Shown piece by piece: positions 44,868 through 54,812 of a stretch of DNA of 64,000 bases (positions are counted from its first letter, which is position 1; every line of letters begins with the position of its first letter). The DNA comes from Moniliella sp. 'wahieum'. Lineage: Eukaryota > Basidiomycota > Moniliellomycetes > Moniliellales > Moniliellaceae. Position numbers and translations under genes: made by a program. The DNA lies in the NCBI GenBank assembly GCA_003971905.1, contig RSEE01000025.1, positions 620,001 through 684,000 of the forward strand. The letters run 5' to 3'. The notes beneath the pieces were generated by a model, which saw only the letters and a list, made by a program, of their open reading frames with translations, made no database searches and was not told the origin of the DNA.

Positions 44868-45010
44868 GCCACCCTGGTGTAATGGTGCCGGTAGCCCAAT
44901 CCCGGAACCTTCCGGTTTATTCCTTCCAAATATTCCTTCCTGGATGAGGGCAGGAATGTTCTCTGGCGTCTGTAGCTCATGCGCAATGCAATACACCATC
45001 AACTGTCTTC
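44868..45010. repeat. diverged dispersed repeat, copy 2
   Basis: Partner of 5330-5460. The minus strand reads 'LMVYCIAHELQTPENIPALI', then 'GLPAPLHQGG'. A 2-nt shift gives the alternative 'YRHHYTRVAPHEVGPVP', which continues open to 44666. The relation between the copies includes a roughly 30-nt indel. Confidence 0.5.
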
Positions 45011-46373
45011 TCTGTGGTCTTTCGCACTTCAGTGCTCTATTCATGACACGAGAGGATGGGGGCGTCGAAGGGAATACCTGCGCTTCGTATGCACTCAGTC
45101 TCCCTCGCGCTAAAGGGCGGGAGGAGTGGGAAGATGACACAATAGAGCCGATTGCTTTTCATGTGAGTGTGCTGTCGAGGTGGGATTTTTTAGAATAAAC
45201 CCGCCTTGTTCTACTTATGTACTCTCTGATGCATGGGATTAATGCAACCGAACTGGGAGGTGCTGAGACTCGAACAAGAGCGGGCAAGACCGGGTCTGAC
45301 CCGGCTGCTGGGAACCGATGTTTCGTCCTCAAGATGGGAGAAGCCTGGACCAGACTAGCAGACGTAACGCCCAGTGCGCACCGAGCCTCCGAGTACAGAG
45401 ACGAGAGATGCACGGCATGCGGTAGGGGCTGGGGGGGGGCATGTGGAGTCGGTGGGTGATGCTTTTGCACAATCGATGGCCCTGAAAAAACCAGGGCCGC
45501 GTGGAAGGTTGGGTGCTATTGTTGAGAGCGATCACGCATAGAGCTTGTACGATGTAAACTCGCACTAATCGCGGGGAAGCTCTCAGATCTCATTTTCTCC
45601 GAGGTGAGGCCACGACGGTCCGTGAAACTCTTCATGGAAGCGGCCTATTTAGGTCCTGGGTGGCCACAGCGTTGAAAGACTACATCACGATTCCACTACA
45701 AAACCCATTTATGTGATGCGAACGCGGGATGGTTGTATGTAGGAAGAGAACTGGGTTTGTATGTGTTCTATACATGTGGACACAAGAACTATAGCTGAAG
45801 TTTGAAGATGAATCTCCGTGATATTTTGTTACACATTGATCTTGAAGGTCCTGATGACTTGACGACGATGCTAGCCGAGGCCTGTGCTCATGCGATGAGC
45901 TCGAGCTGCAGGCAAACGCCAGGCAAGGTTGGCGCGTGACGAGCGAAGCCGGGTCTCTCCCTGTCCCGTCCCCAGGCGTTTTCGCAAAATGGCATGCATC
46001 TGATGATATACCAGACTCCCCCCCTCCTTGCGTTGGGTCCGGTCAAGTCGAAGAGTAGTAAGACTTGTGTGACTGAGCATGTGCCTCCATGTCTTCTAAC
46101 CCGCAAAACGTTCTTGAAGGTTGAAGGTTGAAGCTTGCAGTATTCACAACAGTCTCTGCTCTTGAGATTACGAGCTGGATACAACTTGTCGGGTGCGATC
46201 TGATATAATGCGATCGCTGTTACATATTTGGCTCCTATACTCTTCACAGGGAGCAAAGCATCAGTTGTTCTCTTGTCCACCAGCGTTCGGTACGTCGGGT
46301 GCGTTCAACGGTTCAACGTTCCAGCGCGCCACACAGGTTCCACGTTCAACGTTTCAACGTTCACACTTTCAAC

Positions 46374-46391
46374 GTTCACCGGTCACCGGTC
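46374..46391. repeat. (ACCGGTC)n palindrome array
   Basis: ACCGGT+C units directly after a cluster of AACGTTC/AACGTTTC units (46305-46372). Confidence 0.85.
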
Positions 46392-47220
46392 ATTCCTGCC
46401 TTTTTTCACACACGACTATACTGCATCCAATATGTATGGTTTTGTGGCCACCGATCGTACCGCGAACAGGTTGAGCTGAGCTCTTCTGGTTTGTTTGCAT
46501 ACATAGGCAAAATGATGGTGAAAAGGGCGGAGATGACACGCATCACAGTCGTGAGTATCAAACCTACGCGCTGGGATATTGAGTCTATAGCTTTAAGCCA
46601 CCCAGCTTTTCAAGCTTTTTGACATGAAGCTTGAAGCTTCACTTGAAGTTTGAGCGCTTTTGAGCCTTGAGCTTGAGCGCCTTGAGCTAGCTTGAGCGCT
46701 TGAGCAGCTTTGACCTTCAAACTTTTCACAACTGCAAAGCCCTAAAAAGTTCATGATTGGGATTCACGCAGGGCACGCGGGTCACGTGCTACTATTATAC
46801 CAGCGTAACGCGTAACGCCCTTTTGACTCGTAGCGCGAAGGCTCGAAACGCGTAAAGTGTAAGACGCACAACGGGTTTCGGACGTGGCGAGTGGCCATGG
46901 AGTCGTCCGCGTCATCCGCGCCAGCGTCATGGATGGAATGGTCTGGGGGGGGCAAGCAACTGCCGGGAACTGCCAGTGACGTTATGGTTGTTGCCACACG
47001 ATTAGGTACGTGGTGTGAGTCGGTGTGAGATCTGAGAGGCATGTGCGGTCGCGGCTAACACGTTCACGCGTTCGCGTTTTTACAGGGGACATCACATGTG
47101 ATATGTGAACATGTGAACGTTGTGAACGTTGAGTACGCCGAACGCGCGGAATACGTGGCACAACAGGACACAATATTCCTATGAGTTACCAGCTCTCGCT
47201 CCCCATTCACATATTCACGC

Positions 47221-47240
47221 CGTAACGCGTAACGCGTTAG
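47221..47240. repeat. (ACGCGTA)n palindrome array
   Basis: Two ACGCGT+A units; the same unit occurs at 46803-46818. Confidence 0.85.
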
Positions 47241-48168
47241 GTAAGTAGTAAAGCTAGACAGAAGGGGGCAGATCAGATCTCAGATATCAAAATTGTGGGT
47301 AGGTGGTACACCCCCCTGGCTAGGTGATGCAATGGTACCATTGGGCGTCGATATTCGATCGTGGCCGTGAAAGTGTATTGCCATCGGTCTCGCGTTCAAC
47401 GTTCACGCATTGACGTAAACGGCGGGGGACATTTTCACAGGGAAATCAGTCACCTCGTGATGTTTGGCACGTCCCGCCGGAACCGCCACCTTCGGCGCCA
47501 CTTTGGGTTCATTTACACTGAGACAGGGTTGCGGTATTCCCTAGATTCACTCGAAGCTTGACCGCCGAGCGTGAAAAAAGCGGCCGTGAAAATAGCTCCG
47601 CACGGGGGCAGTGTGCAAGCAGCTCCTCGTTTGAAAAAGCGCAGACGGAAAATGCACGCGTGGATGATCATCACCCATGCCACCGATGAGATCCAGGAGC
47701 CCCCTGCGACGTCCAAAGGCCGAGGTCCACCTCGCCTCAGCGCCTCAGCAGCTCAGCCCAGAGGCCTGACCAGATTTTTCACTCTCGATTGTCGTGCCCT
47801 CAGGCTCAGGCTCAGCGGCTCAGCCTGAGCCCTTGCCTCAGGGTTGTCAGGGCCTCGGCGCCTCAGCCGAACCGTCGTCGTCCGTCAGGGCATCAGCCAC
47901 CAGCAGAACCCGCTAAGCCCATGCAGGCAGAGGCATGCTCTGGCCGCCGCACGCAGCTTGCAGTGGGCAGGACAGGCCATGGCGGCTCGGAGTCAGATCT
48001 CAGACAACAGAGATGCCTGTGGTCTGCGTATGCCTGCCGCCTGTTCTGGTCTCTGCGCCCTGGCCACTAAGCTTGCTCGTGGGTTGGAGCAAGTGAACTT
48101 GCTGACCCTCTCTCAACTCTCGACTTCCATCCGTCTGTCCTTGCCCCTGGCTTCTACCTTCTCACGCC

Positions 48169-49982
48169 ATGGGCTCGGCCAGCACATCTAGCAGTGAGCG
48201 CAGCACCGACCCTATTTTTCTGCGCGCACCAGTCGCCGCACCAAGCGCCATATCCACACCCACAACCAGCATCGCCAGCAGTGGACTCTCCAAAGCACTG
48301 TCCGGTGTCTCCACCGGCCTTCCAGCCCCTTCTCCTCCATCACCCCTACTCCTCGCTCTCCACCCACATGGCGCACGCCTCAAGCGCTACTCCCCCCACC
48401 CAAGGAGGAGACCATCCGCCATTAGGCCATCCTCCCGTTGAACCTTTTCCCAGTGGCCATGGACCCACAGCTCTCGATATTTCGAACTCGGCCCGCTCGG
48501 CGGCCCAGCTGCTGCAAGCTCGATGGGAGCTAAAGAATCAGCATCAGCAGCGGCAGGAGCAGCAGCTGAGGAAAGCCCCTCATAAATCACGTACCCATGC
48601 CGCCGACCCCACCCGCTTAGCCGAAACCGATGCCGCTCTTCCACAACGGGTAAACACCTAAAGCGCAATCGTCGTCATCAATCCCAAGAGCTGGAAAATT
48701 TCCCAAGCAATTGGTCTTCCCGTTCAAGCGATCGGAACCGTCTAGCGTCACGTTCGCGTAGGTCCAGCCGTGCTTCGGTGGAAGGATCTCTTCGTTCTGA
48801 TCGTTCAACCCCCTCGGCTAGGAATAGCTTTTATTCGGCTCATTCCATCTTCAACCCAACAGGGGAACAGGAATTAACGGCATTGGTGTAATTCCTGAGG
48901 TGTCTCAGTCGCACACTTCGTCGCCCTCTTCCACGGCTTCACCTCTCCCTGGCAGCGATGGCCGTAAAAGGACACAGAGCACCACCTCACGCTCAATTCG
49001 TTCGGTTCGAACCGACACTGTCTCGTACTTGTGGGATGCATCAGCAGAGGATGCGAAACGTACGCGCCGCTCATCTGATGTATCATCATTGTTCCCGGAC
49101 ATTCCCGGTGCCTGGACCGAACACCGCATTGAACCAACACCCCTTGCAAAGGGGAAAACTTATTCTACGTCGTCTACGCTTGGATCGTATCCTATCTCCA
49201 ACAGGAAGATCATCCACGCCGCCCTCAGAGCTCTCGCAGCTCTTTCTACCAAACCGAACTACTCTCATCGTCGCCAAAGGATAAAACAGGTCTGTCCGAC
49301 CTAAGCAACCTACGTGCCTTGGACATGGGGCATCGGCAACTTTCCCATGCATCCTCGTTAGCGCGTACTTTGACCCGTCCTCTTTCAGCGCCACTTAAGC
49401 CGGTTCTCCAATTCTGGTTAGCAGCCTGCCTAAGCACAATGGCTGTGCTGTCACTCAGTGTTCTCATGGCTTGCTCTTATCTCTTGACTTTTTACGACGA
49501 TGCGGCCCACAGATCCCGCTCCCTCACCTCGGCCGCAGCGAAAGCTAGGGGCAAAGCCCCCACCGTCGGTAGCATCCTCTTCCCCTTCGTCTGGCTCCTC
49601 TCTGCACCAATACGAGTGCCGTTGCGCCTCTTCTCTCGATCGAAGCCCACTCGTTCTACTTCCTCTCCTCCTGATCTGGACGATGTTGGTGGTCCCGAGG
49701 AGAATACCCCGTCGGGTGCCCCGGGCCCACGACCTCCCATTGGCCCGCTCTGGCTAGCCTCGCATTTGCCCTTACCGTTACATTCGGGCAGGGATGTTGC
49801 AGCTGTTTGTCTCTTACCGCCGCCGCATGTTCCACCAGTATTTTGACGCGGACGTTGACCACAGTCCGATTCGGACGGGCAGACTGGTCCCCTCCCCGCC
49901 AAGTTCACGGGAATCCCAGGGGAGCTCTGCTGCGCCAGTCACTTCTCCTCCATGCCGCGTTACAGTCACAGGCAGCAACTAA
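48169..49982 (+). CDS. unknown Ser-rich membrane protein (frames broken)
   Basis: The family is not recognised. An ATG in good context (CTCACGCCATGG) starts 'MGSASTSSSERSTDPIFLRA' (48169-48385). Coding character continues through different frames: 'LDISNSARSAAQLLQARWEL' with a Gln-rich helix (48470-48560), an Arg/Ser-rich segment 'RLASRSRRSSRASVEGSLR' (48740-48800), 'RSIRSVRTDTVSYLWDAS' (48990-49050), and finally two hydrophobic segments, 'PVLQFWLAACLSTMAVLSLS' running into 'VLMACSYLLTF' (49400-49490) and 'GSILFPFVWLLSAPIRVPL' (49567-49625). A third hydrophobic stretch 'LASLAFALTVTF' lies near 49760 in another frame, after which the frame runs to a stop at 49982. At least five frame switches are needed, so exact exons are unknown. 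It is probably an integral ER or plasma-membrane protein with a long cytosolic N-terminus. Confidence 0.5.
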
Positions 49983-50579
49983 TTCCTGATATCCTGATCT
50001 TGATCTGGATCATAATCCCTGATGACCTCTCTCTCTCGTTTATTTCCTTTTCTGTTAGCGTCTTTCTTGCCTGCCCCGCATGCACGTTGCCACTGTTTTT
50101 CAGACACGGATGCAGCCATTGGCCTACACGCTCCTTACTAATTGTGCCGCTGCCCGTGTCGCGTGTGTAATTTATGAATGAAGAAGAGATGGCACTGTAG
50201 CTGGCACCCTTAGGATACGTATCGGTTGCGTATGGCGTAGAGTAACCCCAGTAACTACAGAGTACGGGCAGTGCCACGGTGCTTTTGCTTGCACCTGCTC
50301 TGAAAATGGACATGGCCATCCAAGGGCGGCGGCGTGTCAGAGCAGTAGTGCTTTTGCAACATTCAGAAGTGGAGACGCTCAATTTCCGTGTTGCGTGGCA
50401 AGCCCTTGCGCCGGGGCTAGTTGAATCGACCGAACGTCAGGCTGGCCAGCAGCCGCAACTGCTAACCCACCACTGTCCACCCAACCACCATTGCCTGCAA
50501 GCGCCTTACCCGTCCCCGCACCCTGGAACCACCTCCTCCCTCGCGCTGCGCCGTCCGCACGACTGAACACGAGCCCACC
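49983..50579. other. intergenic, p24 gene upstream region
   Basis: No gene is seen. The last 100 nt are C-rich leader. Confidence 0.5.
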
Positions 50580-51499
50580 ATGTCGTCCTCTGCCCGGTCC
50601 CAACTGTGGCTCCGCTCCACCTCCTTGCCGTCGCTCTGCTGGCCTTCACGCTTGTCCACAGCGTGCGCACATGATCGAGATGGCACCATATGGGAAGGAC
50701 TGCTTCTTCGAGGATCTGCACATCGGGGACCAGGTATGCCATCCACCCTTTCCCGTTTCCCCCACCCCTCTTCTGGCAACGCCGTCTGAGTCCGACCTGT
50801 GACTGCTGCCCCTGCCCTGTCCTAGCCCCCTTTGACTTCTAGTGGTGTTACGCAGATGACGCGTCCTACCAAGTGGGTGGAAGCTCGCAGCTCGACATTG
50901 ACACTATTCTCACCGACCCCTCTGGGAACGCTTTGTACGAACGGTCGCGCAAGGATACGGGTTCCTATTCGTTTGTCGCCTCCGCCGATGGGCGGTTCGA
51001 ATACTGCTTCTCCAACGAGTACAGTAGTGCGGGGGATAAGAACTGTGAGGGGGTGCTACGCTGAGGGAGGACGCTGGTATGGGTATGGGCGGAGCGACGA
51101 CTCAATTTTTCGATACAGCTTCAAGCCATGGCATTATCTATGTTGAGGAGGAAGGCGACATGTCACCTGTCGAGCGCGAGGTGCGCGACTTGGCCGCAGC
51201 AGTGCAGGCCGTCAAGGATGAGCAAGCCTACCTCGTTGTGCGAGAGCGTTTGCATCGCAACAGTATGTCCTCCTGGAATGGGAAGCAAGCTGAATACTAA
51301 CCCTTCTATGTACTTAGCTGCCGAAAGCACCAACGCACGGGTGCGTACCTGGTCGGTCCAAGCGCTCATGTTGCTGCTGTGTGTGGCGTGCAGATCTTCT
51401 TGTTAAGAGGTGGAGTTTTTTTCTCTTTGGGCAATGGCGAGTGTAGACTGACCATCTTCCCCTGTCTCCAGGCACTTTGAGGTGCGACGTATTGTTTGA
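50580..51499 (+). CDS. p24 family cargo receptor (emp24/gp25L)
   Basis: p24 proteins are type I membrane proteins of COPI/COPII vesicles. The signal peptide region contains 'LHLLAVALLAFTLVHSVRA'. The GOLD domain has 'KDCFFEDLHIGDQ', then after a 122-nt intron (50734-50855) 'SYQVGGSSQLDIDTILTDPS', 'GNALYERSRKDTGSYSFVA' and 'GRFEYCFSNEYSS', with the two Cys of the conserved disulphide. A second intron lies about 51036-51114. The next exon gives 'HGIIYVEEEGDMSPVEREVR' and the heptad region 'DLAAAVQAVKDEQAYLVVRE'. A 55-nt intron (51263-51317) is followed by 'AESTNARVRTWSVQALML', the membrane span, and after a last intron (about 51398-51474) 'HFEVRRIV'. That tail carries a Phe and basic residues, as expected for coat binding. 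At least four small indels occur (near 50625, 50668, 50862 and 51385). Confidence 0.85.
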
Positions 51500-52829
51500 T
51501 CCCTCTTCTCGTTTGCATCCTCTTTCCCTGGCCATGGACGTGTGCTGTCGTGGCACATGTTGTGGCATGTCCCCCCATCCGTACATTATACCTTTCGCTC
51601 GTGAGGGATGTCCCTCCTACGCCTCATTTCATTGTATTCATGCGTTGGTAGGGCGCCCACCAGTGTCTAATAACACCCGCCAACCTGGATGGAAATACGG
51701 TTGTTGTGACCTGGGACGCGTCGAGACACTTTCATGCCAAGGTTGTTGGTCCCCATTGCCTCGCTCGGTGGACAATTTGTCAATGTCGAGGACAACATTT
51801 ATGAGGATCTGTGCTAGGCCTACCAGCAATGATAGGAGCGCTTCAGCGAACACGTTTAGAGTGGGGACCATCCACGACAGTGCATCACCCCAGCGAGCCC
51901 AGTTGCATTATATATGCTTATCTACTTCCCCTGCCCTGCCCTGCCAGGCCGGCCTACATGATCACCAGCTATAGGGCAGGCAAGATTGTTATTCAGCAAG
52001 CTCGTCCTCTGGATGGTTAACAAGCGACATCAACTTCGCTAGTCGGGAGATCAGCTCCCGGGCATCCGGGTGCATCACATTTACCCAAGCGATGTAACAG
52101 GCGCGCGCCGGGTATGAAGATGGCAACGGTGGGAAGTCGTAGCCCAGACTATGTATGCCGAAAGCCCACTATCCCATGTCATCCCTTGGTGGCGAATGGG
52201 ACTTTTTGGCAGCTTTTTGCATTGGGTTCTCTATGGTAGCAACAAACTGTTGGCTGAGGCGGGTAACAGAGTTTTTCTCAGCACCACCCATCTTGTCGAA
52301 GCAATGTCCCTCTGCTACAAACTCACCATACCTTCCGAGTCGTCTTGTCAACAGAGGGATGGGAAACAAGGCATCTCATCCCTAATTGCATACTCTGGCT
52401 TTAGAGAATCCATCTGTCCCCGGCACCCTTGGCACGTATGTTCTCGTCCTGCCCCGCAAGCGTTGATGAACTACATGGGCTGCTTGGGGACAATTCTTGC
52501 GTGCACTATTTAATACCTATGGCGCATGACTCGGAAGAGGGTTGCTAGATGGGGAATAGCATTTTGGGGGTCGTAGACGCGCCTACTAAGGTGCGCATGG
52601 AAGAGCATAGCGCCATAGATGCCCAAGGCAACCGGCAACCAATCGCGTGAGACCCATACGTTAGGGGAGGAGGAAAAGGGAAGGGGATAAAGAGAGACGG
52701 ATACTCCCTGTCCCCTCACTGAACCTCACCCCGCTCCCACGCGCAGCGGGGCCCCAATGATCGTTCCCATATCGTCAAGGCTCACTCAGCCTGACGCCAG
52801 GGCCGGTACAGATATCCAACGAGGAGAGC
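51500..52829. other. 1.3 kb without a recognised gene
   Basis: Short open frames occur (for example 52151-52513 on +) but none has recognisable content or introns. The right end is the 3' flank of uL15. Confidence 0.45.
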
Positions 52830-53096
52830 TTAGGCAACCAGCTGGATGACACCGCCAGCCTCCTTGATCTTGTACTCAGCCGCGGCCGAGACAAAGCGGG
52901 CCTTGACAATGAAAGGAAGCTTGGGCAGGGTGCCCTTGGCGAGCACCTTACCGTAACCAGCAGCCAGGGGTCAATCAACCGGCACCTCCGTCGACGAGGC
53001 GGTCAGACCCTCGCGAGCCGAGGCCGGAACGAGAGTCCAAAGCTTGTCCAGGTTGATCACAGGGCGCCAGTATGGTTGTCAAGCTGGTGGAAGTGG

Positions 53097-53133
<37 letters not shown>

Positions 53134-53338
53134 TGTCGAAGTTGGTACGGGGTGGTGCTGACCACCAGCGAGACCGCGACCACCCGGATGCTTGCGGTGC
53201 TTGCTGTTTAAACGTAGCGGTTAGTGCATGCTCTTCAACGGAGGAGCTCCAAGAAAGGGGATGAGACGCACCGATACGGCCGTGACCCGAGGAAACGTGG
53301 CCACGGTGCTTGCGGGTGTTGTGGAGACGGGTGGGCAT
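52830..53338 (-). CDS. RPL28: 60S ribosomal protein uL15 (Rpl28/L27a)
   Basis: A component of the large ribosomal subunit near the peptide exit region. Exon 1 (53338-53272) reads '[20 protein letters not shown]' and RI, the universal N-terminus. A 68-nt intron (53204-53271, GTGCGT, AACAG) follows. Exon 2 reads '[17 protein letters not shown]', '[19 protein letters not shown]', '[11 protein letters not shown]', '[20 protein letters not shown]' and ends '[14 protein letters not shown]'. Indels occur at the splice junction (one G missing), before 'YWRPVINL' near 53068 and around 52972. At the last site an extra G and a missing C produce an in-frame TGA between 'TEVPV' and 'PLAAGYG'. The strong codon bias of an expressed ribosomal gene is kept, so I do not treat this as a pseudogene. 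Confidence 0.92.
53204..53271 (-). other. intron of RPL28
   Basis: 68 nt, GTGCGT donor, CTAAC branch and AACAG acceptor, in the G of G-R-I-G-K-H-R-K-H. Confidence 0.8.
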
Positions 53339-53875
53339 GTCAACAGTCTTGGAGGTTGGTGCTGGGCGAAGAGACGGCGCGACAAGCAAATGCAAACAGA
53401 AGGCAGCAGCAGCCTGGCCCCTACAGAAAGAGTAGGGTTAGCTTCCGCGTACGTCATCAGTGTAATATTTCGCCGCAGCAGGTTTTCACCACGGTACTAG
53501 GGTTGCAAACGCCGTCTGGCGCACGTCACGTGTCACGTGTCACCCTTGGTCTGACGTCGTGGTCAAGCTGGTCAAGGGTCCGATGCCGTCTGCCAGCGAC
53601 AACTGGAACGCGGGATTAGGTCGTGCACCAATTGGTCTTTGCGTGGCCTCCTCAACCATTGTGATTATCCACCCGGCATCACGTGAAGTCTGACGTCCCC
53701 GCTATGGACGTTCGCACCAGCGTGCCCCCGTTCATACTAGTGGTTGCCAGGTAAAGCTGCCGGTTGTCATTCATTCCAACTCACTTGTACCTTTCCCCTA
53801 CCCCCCTTCGCTATCTCATTCGTCGTGTTCACTAGCTTCAGTCTCCACCGTACGGATCCCGCGGGCTGGGGATAA
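53339..53875. other. RPL28 upstream region
   Basis: It contains a CACGTGT array at 53524-53543. No other gene is seen. Confidence 0.5.
53524..53543. repeat. (CACGTGT)n palindrome array
   Basis: CACGTG plus T units about 190 bp upstream of RPL28. CACGTG is also an E-box-like core, so a regulatory role is conceivable. Confidence 0.8.
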
Positions 53876-53882
53876 TATAAAA
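53876..53882 (+). promoter_or_regulatory. TATA box before a small ORF
   Basis: TATAAAA, 37 nt upstream of the ATG at 53919. Confidence 0.4.
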
Positions 53883-53918
53883 GATTGAGGTGTTCTCTGT
53901 GGCACGGCCTGCTCTACC

Positions 53919-54113
53919 ATGTCTTTGCCCGTGTCAACCTTCCGGCCAACCTTTCCGGCTCAAAGCCTACAGACATCCCAGTCTGCTCGTTCTGGTGCAC
54001 ACCAAACTTTGCCACGGGAGCCTACGCCTCAACTCATCAGAGGCCTCGCCTTGTCTCTAGCTCCATTCGGATATGCCAGTACTAATGTTCAAGCTCGTCG
54101 ATATCAACTGTAA
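53919..54113 (+). CDS. doubtful small ORF, 64 aa
   Basis: It starts in the context CTCTACCATGT and reads MSLPVSTFRPTFPAQSLQ... to 'STNVQARRYQL'. It is basic, Ser/Thr-rich and without acidic clusters over the first 40 residues, so it could be a mitochondrial presequence. The stop overlaps a perfect GTAAGT donor (54111), so the frame may continue in a later exon. The family is not recognised. Confidence 0.35.
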   Translation: MSLPVSTFRPTFPAQSLQTSQSARSGAHQTLPREPTPQLIRGLALSLAPFGYASTNVQARRYQL

Positions 54114-54457
54114 GTGGACTTGTTCCAAGGGAAAGCGCCCTATAAACTGTGGGTCGGACTCCACAGTTCGGGATCATAATCCGCCCATGACATAGAACTG
54201 ACATATGCATAACGAGGAGACCACCGGGCCTACGGCCCGGTCTGCTGTGTCCACCTTAGCCACCGTTCCCCGTCGCCACCGTAGCCACCGTTCCACGCTG
54301 GAACCCATCACGCTGGAAACAATATCACCGATACGTGCTGGCTGGCGTGGCTGGCGGCGCCCCCGGTGGCTGCGCCACCGGTGGCTTACGCAATGCTTGT
54401 AAAAACAGTGGTGCACCCCGTTCGGGATTCTAATTCGGATGCTTGAACAAGCAGAAT

Positions 54458-54812
54458 GCGAGAAGAACGCCAAGCCAAGTACCAGGGACGCACTCAAGAG
54501 AGTTTTTCCCCTGGTTTTGACGACGCGGGATACTACGGCACCAAGACGGCGAGCAAGTTGTTTGCGCATTGGAAGAGGTGGCTATAAGTCTCAGTGGAAA
54601 TGGTTCCTCGGGATGTCAACCACGTTCCTCCGTGTCCATACGCGCTTCCTAGGGTACGGGACCGGATGGCGTGAGCGGAGGGTCCTGATATCCTGGCGAT
54701 CCCCTGGTTCCTTGACCCTGGTGCGCCCCTAAGTAACCCCCGCAAGATGAACGGTTAGGTTTAGACGTAGCGTTCCCCCTGTCCCAGCCTTCTTAAGTCT
54801 GCCAATGAAATG
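54458..54812 (+). repeat. dispersed repeat with coding relic, copy B
   Basis: Inverted partner of 26491-26852. It reads 'YKSQWKWFLGMSTTFLRVHT' and 'RFLGYGTGWRE' on the + strand, then keeps the same 3' flank. Several indels relative to copy A break the frame. Confidence 0.75.

Larger units (their letters stand above)
41293..48168. other. 6.9-kb gene-poor region
   Basis: No conserved gene is recognised. It holds an ACGCGTT block (41435-41455), AGCGCTC/CTCAGC palindromes (41740-41870), a GGCCCTGGTT minisatellite (42538-42592), a 20-bp tandem duplication (43120-43159), the second dispersed-repeat copy (44868-45010), AACGTTC/ACCGGTC arrays (46300-46391), AGCGCTTG and AAGCTTG blocks (46620-46710) and ACGCGTA arrays (46803 and 47221). 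Minus-strand open frames between 45140 and 44054 look protein-like in places but match nothing I can name. Confidence 0.5.

Noticed and set aside
45230-45350. Possible tRNA-derived element (TTCGAGTC-type B box on the minus strand)
   Set aside because: The T-stem does not pair and no acceptor or anticodon stems can be drawn.
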